From an uncultured Alistipes sp. (GTDB lineage Bacteria; Bacteroidota; Bacteroidia; Bacteroidales; Rikenellaceae): a stretch of DNA of 64,000 nucleotides. Under the pieces are notes generated by a model that ran no database searches, was not told where the DNA came from, and worked only from the letters and a program-made list of their open reading frames with translations. The stretch covers positions 1 to 64,000 of the forward strand of contig CANQIF010000007.1 in NCBI GenBank assembly GCA_947623965.1. The letters run 5' to 3'. This document shows, piece after piece, positions 41,348 through 52,874 of this stretch (position 1 is the first letter of the stretch; every line of letters starts with the position of its first letter). The position numbers were made by a program, and so were the translations under genes.

Positions 41348-44182
41348 ATGAAAAAACTCATCATTGCAATCGCCGCCACGCTGACCGCACTCGGTGCCGC
41401 AGCGCAGGGGATGCCGATGCAGCCGATCCCGGAGGATCAGGCTGTCCGCAAAGGCCGCCTCGAAAACGGCATGGCGTACTACCTCCGCCACAACGAAAAG
41501 CCGAAGCAGCAGGCCGACTTCTACATCCTGCACGACGTGGGCGCCATTCAGGAGGAGGACTCGCAGCAGGGTCTGGCCCACTTCCTCGAGCACATGGCCT
41601 TCAACGGCACGAAGAACCTGCCGGGCAAGCAGCTCATCGAATACCTGGAGACCGTCGGCGTGAAGTTCGGCGCCAACCTCAACGCCGGCACGACGTGGGA
41701 CTACACCTGCTACAACATCTCGGACGTGCCGACCACGCGTCAGGGAATCATCGACTCGGCGCTGCTCATCCTGCACGACTGGTCGCACTTCATCGCCCTC
41801 GAGCCCAAGGAAATCGACTCGGAGCGCGGTGTCATCATGGAGGAGCTCCGCACGCGCGACGGCGCCTCGTGGCGTTCGACGATCAAGATGCTGCAGGCAC
41901 TCGGCAAGGGTTCGCGCTATGCCGAGCGCAACCTGATCGGCTATCTCGACGGGCTGAAGGGTTTCCAGCACGACGCCCTCGAGACCTTCTATAAGAAATG
42001 GTACCGTCCCGACCTGCAGGCCGTCGTCATCGTCGGCGACATCGACGTCGACCGCATCGAGGCCCAACTCAAGGAGTTGATGAGCGACATCCCCGCACCG
42101 GGCGCCGACGCCGCCCGAAAGGAGACGATCGTCGTGCCCGACAACGAGGAGCCGATCGTCTCGATCTTCACCGATCCCGAGATGACCTCGACGATCGCCC
42201 GCATCTTCATCAAGCGCGCCGCCCTGCCGAAGGAGATGGCCAACACGGTTCAGGCCGAGATGATCTCCATCATGGCCAGCTACATGGACATCATGGCCAA
42301 CGCCCGTCTGCAGGAGATCGCCATGCAGCCCGACGCCCCCTTCACGGGCGCCGGCACGAGCTTCGAGGGGGCCATCGGCATCATCCCGACGCTCGACGCC
42401 ACGGCCTTCACAGTCCGCACCGAGGACGGCAAGCTGGCCCGGGGTCTGGAAGCGCTCCTGACCGAGATGGAGAAGATCCGCCGCTTCGGCTTCACGCAGG
42501 GCGAGTTCGAGCGCGCGCAGAACGACCTGCTCCGCTCGTGCGAGCAGCAGTACGCCAACCGCAACGACCAGACGAACGCATGGTATGTGAACCGCTACCT
42601 GTCGGCCTACCGCAAGAACGCCCCCATGCCCGACGCCGAGACCGAATGGCAGATGGACAGCATGCTCGTCAAGAGCCTCAACGTGGAGGCGATCAATGCC
42701 GTGGCCAAACAGCTCCTCACGAAGGAGAACCAGGTAATCATCGTCGATGCCCCCGAGAAAGCCGGCGCCCCCGTGCCGACCGAGGCCGAGATGCTGGCCA
42801 TCCGCAACAAGGTGTACGGGGCGGAGCTCGCGGCCTACGAGGATGACGCCGTGAAGGAGCCGCTGATCGCCGACCTGGCCGCCCTGAAGGGCTCGCCCGT
42901 GAAGAGCACGAAGATCGACGAGGTCTACGGCACGACCGAGTGGACGCTCCGCAACGGCGTTCGGATCGTCGTGAAGCCCACGACCTTCAAGGCCGACGAG
43001 GTCCGCTTCCAGGCGATCGCCCGCGGCGGCGTCTCGCTGCTGACGGACGAGGAGACGATCTACGCCGATCTGCTGCCCGCCTTCTGCCAGATGCAGGGCG
43101 TCGGCAAGTTCTCGGCCACGGAGCTCCAGAAGCAGCTCTCGGGCATCACGGCCGCCATCCGTCCGGGTGTCACGGAGTATGCCTCCACCATGAACGGCAA
43201 CTGTTCGCCGAAAGATATCGAGGAGATGCTGCAGCTGCTCTACCTCAACTTCACGCAGCCGCGCTTCAACGAGAACGACTACCAGACCGTCATGAAGATC
43301 ATCACGGCGCAGGTCGAGAACCTCGAGAAGAACCCCGACTACCTCATGCAGAAGAACTTCACGGAGATCGCCTACGGCAACAACCCGCGCCGGCAGGAGC
43401 TCTCGAAAGAGCTGCTCTCCAAATACCGCTTCGAGGATCTGGCGCCGGTCTACGCCAAACTCTTCCCCAACGCCAACAGCTTCACCTTCAAGTTCGTCGG
43501 CAATGTCGATCTGGCCGTGCTGAAGCCGCTGGTCGAGAAGTACATCGGTTCGCTGCCCGTTTCGAAGCATGCGACGGAGGCCGTCGATGACAAGTGCGAT
43601 CCGGTCGGCGGCACGGTGGACGAAACGTTCCGCACCCCGATGCAGCAGCCGAAAGTCTCGGTCCGCTATCTCTACGCCGGCGAGATCCCCTACACGATGA
43701 AGAACCGCATCGCCATGACGTTCCTGACGCAGGCACTGTACGCACGCTATCACGAATCGATCCGCGAGGAGAAGGGCGGCACCTATGGCGTACAGACCTG
43801 GGGTTCACTCGAATACCTGCCCAAGGCGACCTACCGGATGAACATCGCCTTCGACACGAACGAGGAGATGGCCGACGAGCTCTGCGGGATCATCCTCAAG
43901 GAGATCGAGGAGATCGCCCAGAACGGTCCGAAGGCCGAGGATATCGAAAAGACGCGCGAATACCTGCTTAAGGACTTTAAGAACTCGCTCGAGCAGAACG
44001 GCAGCTGGATGCAGTACCTCAACGCCAAATACGGGTCGGGGCTCGACTACCTGGCCGACTACGAGCGCGAGGTGCGCGGAATGAGCTATGCCGACATCCA
44101 GAATTTGGCGAAACAGATCCTGTCGAAGAAGGAATGCATCAAGGTGATGATGCGTCCCGAGACGGCAGCCAAGGCCGAATAA
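41348..44182 (+). CDS. Large exported M16 (pitrilysin-type) peptidase
   Basis: 944 residues with a signal peptide (LIIAIAATLTALGAAAQG). Two M16 pairs in tandem, the PqqL-like layout. The zinc motif is HFLEHMAFNGT near 80-84 with the distal glutamate in SERGVIMEELRTRDG. The second half lacks the HxxEH motif, as expected. It should degrade peptides in the periplasm. It is unrelated in length to the cytoplasmic M16 gene at 36026. Upstream 36 nt separate it from the XRE gene. Confidence 0.93.
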   Translation: MKKLIIAIAATLTALGAAAQGMPMQPIPEDQAVRKGRLENGMAYYLRHNEKPKQQADFYILHDVGAIQEEDSQQGLAHFLEHMAFNGTKNLPGKQLIEYLETVGVKFGANLNAGTTWDYTCYNISDVPTTRQGIIDSALLILHDWSHFIALEPKEIDSERGVIMEELRTRDGASWRSTIKMLQALGKGSRYAERNLIGYLDGLKGFQHDALETFYKKWYRPDLQAVVIVGDIDVDRIEAQLKELMSDIPAPGADAARKETIVVPDNEEPIVSIFTDPEMTSTIARIFIKRAALPKEMANTVQAEMISIMASYMDIMANARLQEIAMQPDAPFTGAGTSFEGAIGIIPTLDATAFTVRTEDGKLARGLEALLTEMEKIRRFGFTQGEFERAQNDLLRSCEQQYANRNDQTNAWYVNRYLSAYRKNAPMPDAETEWQMDSMLVKSLNVEAINAVAKQLLTKENQVIIVDAPEKAGAPVPTEAEMLAIRNKVYGAELAAYEDDAVKEPLIADLAALKGSPVKSTKIDEVYGTTEWTLRNGVRIVVKPTTFKADEVRFQAIARGGVSLLTDEETIYADLLPAFCQMQGVGKFSATELQKQLSGITAAIRPGVTEYASTMNGNCSPKDIEEMLQLLYLNFTQPRFNENDYQTVMKIITAQVENLEKNPDYLMQKNFTEIAYGNNPRRQELSKELLSKYRFEDLAPVYAKLFPNANSFTFKFVGNVDLAVLKPLVEKYIGSLPVSKHATEAVDDKCDPVGGTVDETFRTPMQQPKVSVRYLYAGEIPYTMKNRIAMTFLTQALYARYHESIREEKGGTYGVQTWGSLEYLPKATYRMNIAFDTNEEMADELCGIILKEIEEIAQNGPKAEDIEKTREYLLKDFKNSLEQNGSWMQYLNAKYGSGLDYLADYEREVRGMSYADIQNLAKQILSKKECIKVMMRPETAAKAE

Positions 44183-44263
44183 CGGCCGGCGTCCGATATG
44201 GCGCCTTTCCGAAAAACCGGCACTTTTATTGGGGAACAAACCTAAAGATCCATCTTTTCATCC

Positions 44264-46474
44264 ATGAAAAACTCTCTCCGTTTGTTGGCGGACTGCTACG
44301 GGCGGCTGGCGGGACTGACCCTCGCCGTCGGCTTCGTGCTGCGCATCGCGCTGCTCTTCAACGAGCAGACGAGCGACATCGACTTCACGGCGGGCGAATG
44401 GCTCGCCATCTTCCTGGCGGGCGCCCTCAACGACCTTTGCGTCGCGACGATCGCCTTCTGCCCGCTGTGGCTCTATCTCATCACCGTCTCCGAACGCAAA
44501 TACCGGCGTCCGTGGGGCTGGATCGCCTTCGGGGTGCTCGCAGCGGCCCTCTGCTACCTGCTCTTCTTCAACACCCCCTTCCACGAATACGGCAGCGCCG
44601 CCGTGCGCGTCGCCCGGGGAATCCTCGTTTTCTGGCTTCTGAGCTTCGGCCTGCGGCTCTTCGTTCCGCGGCTGCGGCCCCGCTGGACCCGGATCTGGTT
44701 TTTCCTCTTCACGACCCTCTACGTGGGGGCGATCCTCTTCAACGGCATCAGCGAATACCTCTTCTGGAACGAATTCGGCGTCCGCTACAACTTCATCGCC
44801 GTCGATTACCTCGTCTACACCCACGAGGTGATCGGCAACATCGTCGAGTCCTACCCCGTCGTGCCGATCCTCACCGGGCTGCTCGTCGTGACGCTCCTCG
44901 TCCGGCAGCTGCTCTTCGGGCGGTCGGAGCGGTTCCGCCGCATCGAGGAGGCGCTCAACCGGCCGCTCTGGAAGCTGGTCGCCCTGCCGGCCTACCTGCT
45001 GGCGGTGATCGTCGCGCTCGGCCTTCTGCAAATCGACCTGCGGCTCCAGAAAAGCGAGAACGTCTATGCCAACGAGCTCCAGGCCAACGGCCTGCAGCGG
45101 CTCTACGACGCCTTCGTCAAGAACGAGCTCGACTACTTCCGCTTCTACCTCACCCGCCCCGGCGACGAGGTCGCCGCCTATCTGCAAAGCGTCTACGGCG
45201 GCGGGGGCGTCCGGCGGACGGTCCGCAGCAACAGACCGGAGGCCGGAATGCCGATGGAGAACGCGCCAAAGACAGGGGCAGAGGAGCCGGCCGCGACCAC
45301 ACCGGAGGCCGGAATACCGGTGAAGCGTTCAACGGGGAATGCACAGGAGGCCGGGATGCCGGCGGAAGGAGCGGCCGCGACCGCACCGGAGCAGCCCCGC
45401 AACATCGTCCTTATCACGATCGAGAGCATGAGCGCCTCCTACCTCGAACGCTTCGGCAGCGAAGAGCGGCTCACCCCCGTGCTCGACTCGCTCTGCCGCA
45501 GCGGCCTCAGCTTCGACCGGCTCTACGCCACCGGCAACCGCACCGTGCGCGGGTTGGAGGCGCTGACCCTCTCGCTGCCGCCCAGCCCGGGCCAGAGCCT
45601 CATCAAGCGGCCGGGCAACAAGCGCCACACGTCGGTCGGCGAGGTGCTGGCCGCCCAGGGCTACGACGTCCTCTACTTCTACGGCGGCAACAGCTATTTC
45701 GACAACATGGAGTCTTTCTTCGGCGGGAACGGCTACCGGATCGTCGACCAGAAGTCCTACCGTCCCGAGGAGATCGGCTTCGCGAACATCTGGGGCGTCT
45801 CCGACGAGGATGCCTACCGCAAGGCGATCCGCACGCTCGACACCCTCGCCGCCGGCGGCCGCCCCTTCTTCGCCCACATCATGACCGTGAGCAACCACCG
45901 CCCCTTCCCCTTCCCCGCCGGGCGCATCCCGGAGGAGCGGATCCACACGCGCAAGGGAGGCGTGATGTACAGCGACTATGCGCTGGGCGAGTTCTTCCGC
46001 GCCGCCGCCCGCGAGCCCTGGTTCGACCGCACGATCTTCCTCGTCACGGCCGACCACTGCGCGTCGAGCGCCGGCAAGACCGAGCTGCCGCTCGACAAGT
46101 ACCACATTCCGGCCGTCATCTTCGCGCCGGGCTTCGTGCAGCCGCAGACCGAAAGCCGCATCGTCTCGCAGATCGACCTCATGCCGACGCTTCTCGACCT
46201 CCTGGGAATCAGCTACGAGGCCCCCTTCTACGGACGCAGCGTCTTCGATCCGGCCTATGCCGAGCGCGCCTTCGTGGCGACCTACCAGGATCTGGGCTAT
46301 ATCGAACGCGGCGTGCTGACGGTCCTCTCGCCCGTGCGGCGCGTCGAACAGTACGACATCCGCCCCACGGCCGGGGAGCCGCACCGGACCGAGCCGCGGG
46401 AGAGGATCGATTCGGCAGCGGTGAACCACGCGGTCGCCTACTACCAATCTGCGGCCGAGGCGAACCGCAAATAG
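44264..46474 (+). CDS. LtaS-type membrane sulfatase / phosphoglycerol-transferase family protein
   Basis: 736 residues. Five N-terminal membrane helices (about 1-255) and a large extracytoplasmic sulfatase-fold domain (about 380-700). Family motifs: TIESMSASYLERFG (metal and substrate region), GNRTVRGLEAL with the threonine nucleophile, TADHCASSAGK (metal). It transfers a glycerol-phosphate or phosphoethanolamine-like group to an envelope glycan or lipid. Between membrane and catalytic part is an inserted low-complexity linker (about 323-376) with repeated EAGMP/EAGIP units encoded by near-repeats at 45235-45370. The gene follows the M16 peptidase by 81 nt. Confidence 0.88.
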   Translation: MKNSLRLLADCYGRLAGLTLAVGFVLRIALLFNEQTSDIDFTAGEWLAIFLAGALNDLCVATIAFCPLWLYLITVSERKYRRPWGWIAFGVLAAALCYLLFFNTPFHEYGSAAVRVARGILVFWLLSFGLRLFVPRLRPRWTRIWFFLFTTLYVGAILFNGISEYLFWNEFGVRYNFIAVDYLVYTHEVIGNIVESYPVVPILTGLLVVTLLVRQLLFGRSERFRRIEEALNRPLWKLVALPAYLLAVIVALGLLQIDLRLQKSENVYANELQANGLQRLYDAFVKNELDYFRFYLTRPGDEVAAYLQSVYGGGGVRRTVRSNRPEAGMPMENAPKTGAEEPAATTPEAGIPVKRSTGNAQEAGMPAEGAAATAPEQPRNIVLITIESMSASYLERFGSEERLTPVLDSLCRSGLSFDRLYATGNRTVRGLEALTLSLPPSPGQSLIKRPGNKRHTSVGEVLAAQGYDVLYFYGGNSYFDNMESFFGGNGYRIVDQKSYRPEEIGFANIWGVSDEDAYRKAIRTLDTLAAGGRPFFAHIMTVSNHRPFPFPAGRIPEERIHTRKGGVMYSDYALGEFFRAAAREPWFDRTIFLVTADHCASSAGKTELPLDKYHIPAVIFAPGFVQPQTESRIVSQIDLMPTLLDLLGISYEAPFYGRSVFDPAYAERAFVATYQDLGYIERGVLTVLSPVRRVEQYDIRPTAGEPHRTEPRERIDSAAVNHAVAYYQSAAEANRK

Positions 46475-46531
46475 AGGTGTTGGCACGGGGTTTGCTCAGA
46501 GGGCGGTAGTAAAACCAAATCAACAGAAGCG

Positions 46532-47104
46532 ATGAAAAAAATTCTCCTTTGCTTACCCGTGCTGGCCCTTTTCGCCTTTGCGATTACGGGTTGCAACCCC
46601 AACCGTCAATGGAACCAGACCGAGCGGAAAGCCATGCGCGAGTCGCTGAACGAGTATCGGGATATGGTCTACCTGAACGATCTGACCGACGCCGAATACA
46701 CCCTCTTCGCCGACGAGGTGGCCGACGACCTCGAAGCGAGCTATCCGGTCTACGCGACTTTCATCCAGATGCCCGGCGCCGAGGACACGGTCGAAGTGGT
46801 GGTGATCGAGACGATCGTGGACGAGCTGAATGCCGACATGCACAACATGCGCCACATCTACCCTTACCCCTATCTGGTGGCCGAGGGGATCCTTCCCGCG
46901 GGGCTCGACCACAGCGAACAGCGCCAGTTCTACAACTGCTTCGCAGCCCGCGTGAACGCCAACTACCTGACGCTGGACCAGTTCTTCAACGCCGTGCTGG
47001 CCGACACGACCGACCGCTCGCAAATTCGCCGTCTGGAAAACCAGTGTGCGCAGGAGCTCTTCAACTGGACCTTCGTCGAGGTCGAGGAGGTGACGGCCGA
47101 CTGA
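46532..47104 (+). CDS. Lipoprotein of unknown function
   Basis: 190 residues. Signal peptide with lipobox ITGC (about 18-21). The mature part is acidic and mostly helical, with no domain I recognise; YPYPYLVAEGILPAGLDHSE in the centre and a cysteine pair (C near 131 and 172) are notable. It follows the sulfatase gene by 57 nt and is followed by a strong terminator, so it is probably the last gene of the sulfatase unit. Confidence 0.8.
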   Translation: MKKILLCLPVLALFAFAITGCNPNRQWNQTERKAMRESLNEYRDMVYLNDLTDAEYTLFADEVADDLEASYPVYATFIQMPGAEDTVEVVVIETIVDELNADMHNMRHIYPYPYLVAEGILPAGLDHSEQRQFYNCFAARVNANYLTLDQFFNAVLADTTDRSQIRRLENQCAQELFNWTFVEVEEVTAD

Positions 47105-47133
47105 TCCCTGCCGCCCGCCATCCGAATGCGAAA

Positions 47134-47167
47134 CGTCCGCAACCCGATCGGGTTGCGGACGTTTTTT
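47134..47167 (+). terminator. Strong terminator after the lipoprotein gene
   Basis: A perfect 14-bp inverted repeat at 47134-47161 (CGTCCGCAACCCGA against TCGGGTTGCGGACG) followed by six T. It ends the GC-rich segment before the AT-rich islet. Confidence 0.92.
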
Positions 47168-47520
47168 ATTGATTCTATGCAGTTTTATGCAACCTATTGA
47201 AGTATAAACTTTAACGAAATATTTCGAAAGCAGTGAAAATGACTGGCAACTGCACGAATTTCAGCGACTTGCATTGTTTTTTATCAAATAATTCTTTCAA
47301 ATGCAAGTATTACGATTCCTTAATTACGTCAGATTTATATTCAACAAAGTTCATTGCCCCCACTGTAATCTCGTAAATTATTTCTATCTTTACAATGAAA
47401 TCCAACTTTTCTTACTATGACAAAGATTACGTTCTGAATACACAAATAACCATACGTAATCGACCGTCTTTTTGAAAGCGAAGAGGCTATCAATACATTA
47501 AATGATAAATCTCAAATTAT
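47168..47520. other. AT-rich leader of the GIY-YIG-like gene
   Basis: About 350 bp with GC far below the neighbourhood. It contains a 12-nt perfect palindrome, CGAAATATTTCG (47215-47226), and a weak -7-like TATCTTTA (47385-47392). No ORF. Confidence 0.5.
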
Positions 47521-48048
47521 ATGGAAAAAGTCTATATTATTAGATGGTATGGTCCATTGCAGCGCCAACGAGTTAGGGAATGGGAAGAGACTAAAAATAT
47601 CAAATTCAATTTATATTTGATAGGTGGCAAAGTATCCCCCAAAAAGAAAATTCATTATTATATAGGCAAAGCAGAAAGGAAACTATTATCGGACAGATTA
47701 AAAGACAGGAATCATCATATCAATGATTTCTCTAAAGTTAATGAAATATGGATTGGGACAATTGTCAACAAAAAAGCAACGCATAGAGATGTTGTACTTG
47801 TAGAAAAAATGCTGACATCCTATTTTGCTGCCGAAGGAGAATTACTTAATGCGACCAATATGAAATTACCCGAAGAAAGCATGTATCTAATAAATGAATG
47901 GTTTCATTACAAACGGGATTCTGAATGTTTACGGCTCCCCAAAACATCTATTGGGAATATCATGTCGGATGTTATAATTTACAAAAAAGATAATTGTTCG
48001 GACGAATACAAACTATTTATTTCTAATAAGTTGAAAATTACAGAGTAA
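47521..48048 (+). CDS. GIY-YIG-like endonuclease-fold protein
   Basis: 175 residues. The central region has the order expected of a GIY-YIG domain: NLYLIGGK as a diverged first strand, HYYIGKAERKLLSDRLKDRNHH as the YIG motif followed by the R-x-H helix, then WIGTI and DVVLVEKMLTSYF, whose glutamate would bind metal. The match is by motif only. The gene is rich in A and T (roughly one third GC) and in AAA, ATA and TTA codons unlike all its neighbours, so it is probably a recent arrival. Nothing beside it indicates a phage or defence set. Nuclease activity is unproved. Confidence 0.65.
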   Translation: MEKVYIIRWYGPLQRQRVREWEETKNIKFNLYLIGGKVSPKKKIHYYIGKAERKLLSDRLKDRNHHINDFSKVNEIWIGTIVNKKATHRDVVLVEKMLTSYFAAEGELLNATNMKLPEESMYLINEWFHYKRDSECLRLPKTSIGNIMSDVIIYKKDNCSDEYKLFISNKLKITE

Positions 48049-48197
48049 GCGATATCGAGCAATAAGACCGGCTAATCTAAATAGCTAATACGCATAATTA
48101 CCCATTGCGTATATCATTGTAATTGTTTAATAACAGCCATTTTACATAAGAAGAGATTCTTTCATCAAAGAATGGAATACCGGCAGAAGCGCTGCGG

Positions 48198-48854
48198 CTA
48201 CCGCTCGACGAGCGTCGTGGGCGTCTCGGCCGCGACCTGCTGCCCCGGGCGGTAATAGACGGTCGTAAGCGATGGATTGGCGCGGACATCGGCCCGGAGC
48301 GAGGCGGAGCACGAAGCCAGATCGAGGGTCGTGAGACGGTTCTCGCGACAGTCGAGCGTCGTCAGCGAGCTGTTCGACTGCAGATCGAGCCGGGCGAGGC
48401 GGTTCGTCCGGCAGTCCAGCGACCGCAGCGACCGCAGACCGGCGACATCGAGCTCCGCGAGTTCGTTCCCGGCGCAGTCGACCGTCTCGAGCAGCGTGCA
48501 GCCCGTCAGGTCGAGCCGCCACAGCCGGTTCCCCGAGCAGTCGAGCTGCGTCAGGTTCCGGAACTCGCCGATATCGTCGAGCGAAGCGATCCCCGCCCCC
48601 GAGCAATCCATCCGACGGACCCGCTGCGCCTCGTAGCGCGAGAGACGGCCGTCGCCGTTCGTATCGTAATGGTCGAGGCAGTAGGCGGCGAAAGCCTCGT
48701 CGTCGAAGGTGAGGTAGACGCGGCTGTCGCGGTCCTCCCCTTCGTCCTCGGCCAAGCCGCAAGCCGTGCAAAGCAACGCCGCGGCGAGCAGCGGCCCGCC
48801 GATACGGACGGCCCACGGCCGCCCGGGACCCCGGTATGGATCAGATTTCGACAT
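48198..48854 (-). CDS. Leucine-rich-repeat lipoprotein with an EF-hand-like loop
   Basis: 218 residues. Lipobox LCTAC near 28-32. Residues about 63-75 (DTNGDGRLSRYEA) form a dockerin/EF-hand-like calcium loop. From about 80 there are five to six short leucine-rich repeats with a 20-21 residue step (LTQLDCSGNRLWRLDL, LETVDCAGNELAELDV, LRSLDCRTNRLARLDL, LTTLDCRENRLTTLDL), of the Bacteroidota LDCSxN type. Probably a surface or periplasmic binding protein. Its start overlaps the 3' end of the upstream acidic-protein gene by 14 nt. Confidence 0.85.
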   Translation of the reverse strand: MSKSDPYRGPGRPWAVRIGGPLLAAALLCTACGLAEDEGEDRDSRVYLTFDDEAFAAYCLDHYDTNGDGRLSRYEAQRVRRMDCSGAGIASLDDIGEFRNLTQLDCSGNRLWRLDLTGCTLLETVDCAGNELAELDVAGLRSLRSLDCRTNRLARLDLQSNSSLTTLDCRENRLTTLDLASCSASLRADVRANPSLTTVYYRPGQQVAAETPTTLVER

Positions 48855-49182
48855 CGTCGTCGGTCGTAGGGCTTTCGACGCCCCCCTCGGAGGCGTCGTC
48901 CTGCAGCTCGTCGGCCCCCTTCAGGTCGTCGTCGTAATAGTCCTTGTCGTCCTCCTCGTGCGCCTTGTCGTCGATCTTCACGTCGATTTTCACCAGATAG
49001 GCCACCTCGTCCGTGTCGTAGGGCACGGCATAGAAGAAGTCGCCGTTGGGCTTGTCGATGCGCATCATGATATCGGTAAAGCCGAGCGGATACCGGGCCT
49101 TGACGGCCTCCTGCAATTCGGGCGTGAGGTTGTGAAAACTCGTTACGATATGCTTCTTCGTACTGTTCGGTCTGTTGTTCAT
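48841..49182 (-). CDS. Acidic cytoplasmic protein of unknown function
   Basis: 113 residues. The first about 75 residues look folded (FHNLTPELQEAVKARYPLGF then GDFFYAVPYDTDEVAYLVKI); the last 35 are almost all D, E and neutral residues (EEDDKDYYDDDLKGADELQD). No signal peptide. The folded part recalls short Bacteroidota proteins of unknown role. The stop region overlaps the LRR lipoprotein start, so the two are translated together. A -7-like TATACTTG (49277-49284, minus) may serve both. Confidence 0.75.
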   Translation of the reverse strand: MNNRPNSTKKHIVTSFHNLTPELQEAVKARYPLGFTDIMMRIDKPNGDFFYAVPYDTDEVAYLVKIDVKIDDKAHEEDDKDYYDDDLKGADELQDDASEGGVESPTTDDDVEI

Positions 49183-49338
49183 GATCTATTTGCTTGCTTC
49201 GTGTATGGGTTCCTAATTTAATCGCTTTTTCCGCCCCGGCACAGCCAGGCAGGCGGAAAAGCCGCAAAATTTTCCGCAAGTATACGCAAAATTTGCTTAT
49301 CGCGCTACATCCGGATTTTTTTTTTGCATTTTTTTTGA

Positions 49339-51660
<2,322 letters not shown>

Positions 51661-51664
51661 TACC

Positions 51665-52573
51665 ATGCTACGACACCAACTCGCCGGTGCGGGGGTCGCC
51701 CTCGTGACCCCCTTCACCCCAAACGGACAAGTGGACTACCGGGCGCTGGGCGACCTGGTCGATTACGTGATCGAGGGCGGCGTCGATTACATCGTCGCAC
51801 TCGGCACGACGGCCGAGACCCCGACGCTCTACAACTCGGAGCGCGCCGTGATCGCCATGTACACGGCCCAGAAAATCAACGGCCGCGTGCCGCTGGTCAT
51901 GGGCTGCGGAGGCAACTCGACCTCGGAGGTCCTCGACCAGCTGCGCGAATTCGACCTGCGCGGCGCCGACGCCATCCTGAGCGTCACGCCCTACTACAAC
52001 AAGCCCTCGCAGGAGGGGCTCTACCAGCACTTCCGGACCGTGGCCGAGCATTCGCCCCTGCCCGTGATCCTCTACAACATCCCGGGCCGCTCGGGCGTCA
52101 ACCTGACGGCCGAGACGACCCTCCGGCTCGCCCGCGAAATCCCGAACATCATCGGCATCAAGGAGGCCTCGGGCAACCTCGAGCAGATGCAACGGATCAT
52201 CGACGAGCGGCCCGATGGGTTCTTGGTCCTCTCGGGCGACGACGGCATCGCCATCGACCTCATGGAGCGCGGCGGCGACGGCATCATCTCCGTGGCGGCC
52301 AACGTCTTCCCGAAGCGCTTCATGGCCTGCATCGCCCACGCCAAGCGGGGCGACTTCGCCGCGGCGCGCCGGGCGTGGGAGGAGGCCGGCCTCGGCGAGG
52401 CGGTCGAGGCGCTCTTCGCCGAAGGGAACCCCGTCGGGGCGAAATGCGCCCTCTCGGTGATGGGCAAAATCGGGCCGACGATGCGGCTGCCCCTCGTTCC
52501 GGGATCGGAAAAACTGCGCCGGCGCTTCGAAATGTTGATCGAGCGATACGATTTGCCCGGTTCCGAACGTTAG
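51665..52573 (+). CDS. dapA: 4-hydroxy-tetrahydrodipicolinate synthase DapA
   Basis: 302 residues. Condenses pyruvate with aspartate semialdehyde, the first committed step to diaminopimelate and lysine; its product goes to DapB. TIM barrel with pyruvate-binding GTTAETPTL, catalytic Tyr in PYYNKPSQEGLYQHF, and Schiff-base lysine in IIGIKEASGN near 165. YNIPGRSGVN is also intact. The ATG at 51665 matches the family start; the open frame upstream is the ligA tail. It begins 4 nt after ligA. Confidence 0.96.
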   Translation: MLRHQLAGAGVALVTPFTPNGQVDYRALGDLVDYVIEGGVDYIVALGTTAETPTLYNSERAVIAMYTAQKINGRVPLVMGCGGNSTSEVLDQLREFDLRGADAILSVTPYYNKPSQEGLYQHFRTVAEHSPLPVILYNIPGRSGVNLTAETTLRLAREIPNIIGIKEASGNLEQMQRIIDERPDGFLVLSGDDGIAIDLMERGGDGIISVAANVFPKRFMACIAHAKRGDFAAARRAWEEAGLGEAVEALFAEGNPVGAKCALSVMGKIGPTMRLPLVPGSEKLRRRFEMLIERYDLPGSER

Positions 52574-52599
52574 CCTCTTCGGAAGCGGTCCCGCAGGCT

Positions 52600-52860
52600 T
52601 GCCGCCGGAGCTGTTCCGGAACGGGCGGCCGGTCCGCCGGGGCTGCCTCGGAAACGGGCTGCAAGCCGCGGGGAGAGGCGCTGAAACGGGCTGCAAACCT
52701 GCCCGGCACACCTGCTACCAAAAGGGCTGCAAACCTGCCGGAGGCGGCCCCGGATCGGGTTGCAAGCCCGCCCGGCGCACCTGCTCCAAGATGGGCTGCC
52801 GGCCTCCGCACGCGGAGGCTGCCGTCCGCACGGTCCTTGCAAACGGGCCGGAAAATCCTA
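52600..52860. repeat. Degenerate 32-36 bp tandem repeat
   Basis: Units begin with GGGCTGC or GGGTTGC at 52640, 52656, 52688, 52724, 52757 and 52793, a period of 32-36 bp with one 16-bp half step. The copies at 52688-52792 share AACCTGC/AAGCCCGC followed by CCCGGCNCACCTGCT. This lies between dapA and the DUF4919 gene. A long frame runs through it but has no credible start. It differs from the 74-bp hairpin family. Confidence 0.65.
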
Positions 52861-52874
52861 ACAGACTTTTGCGC

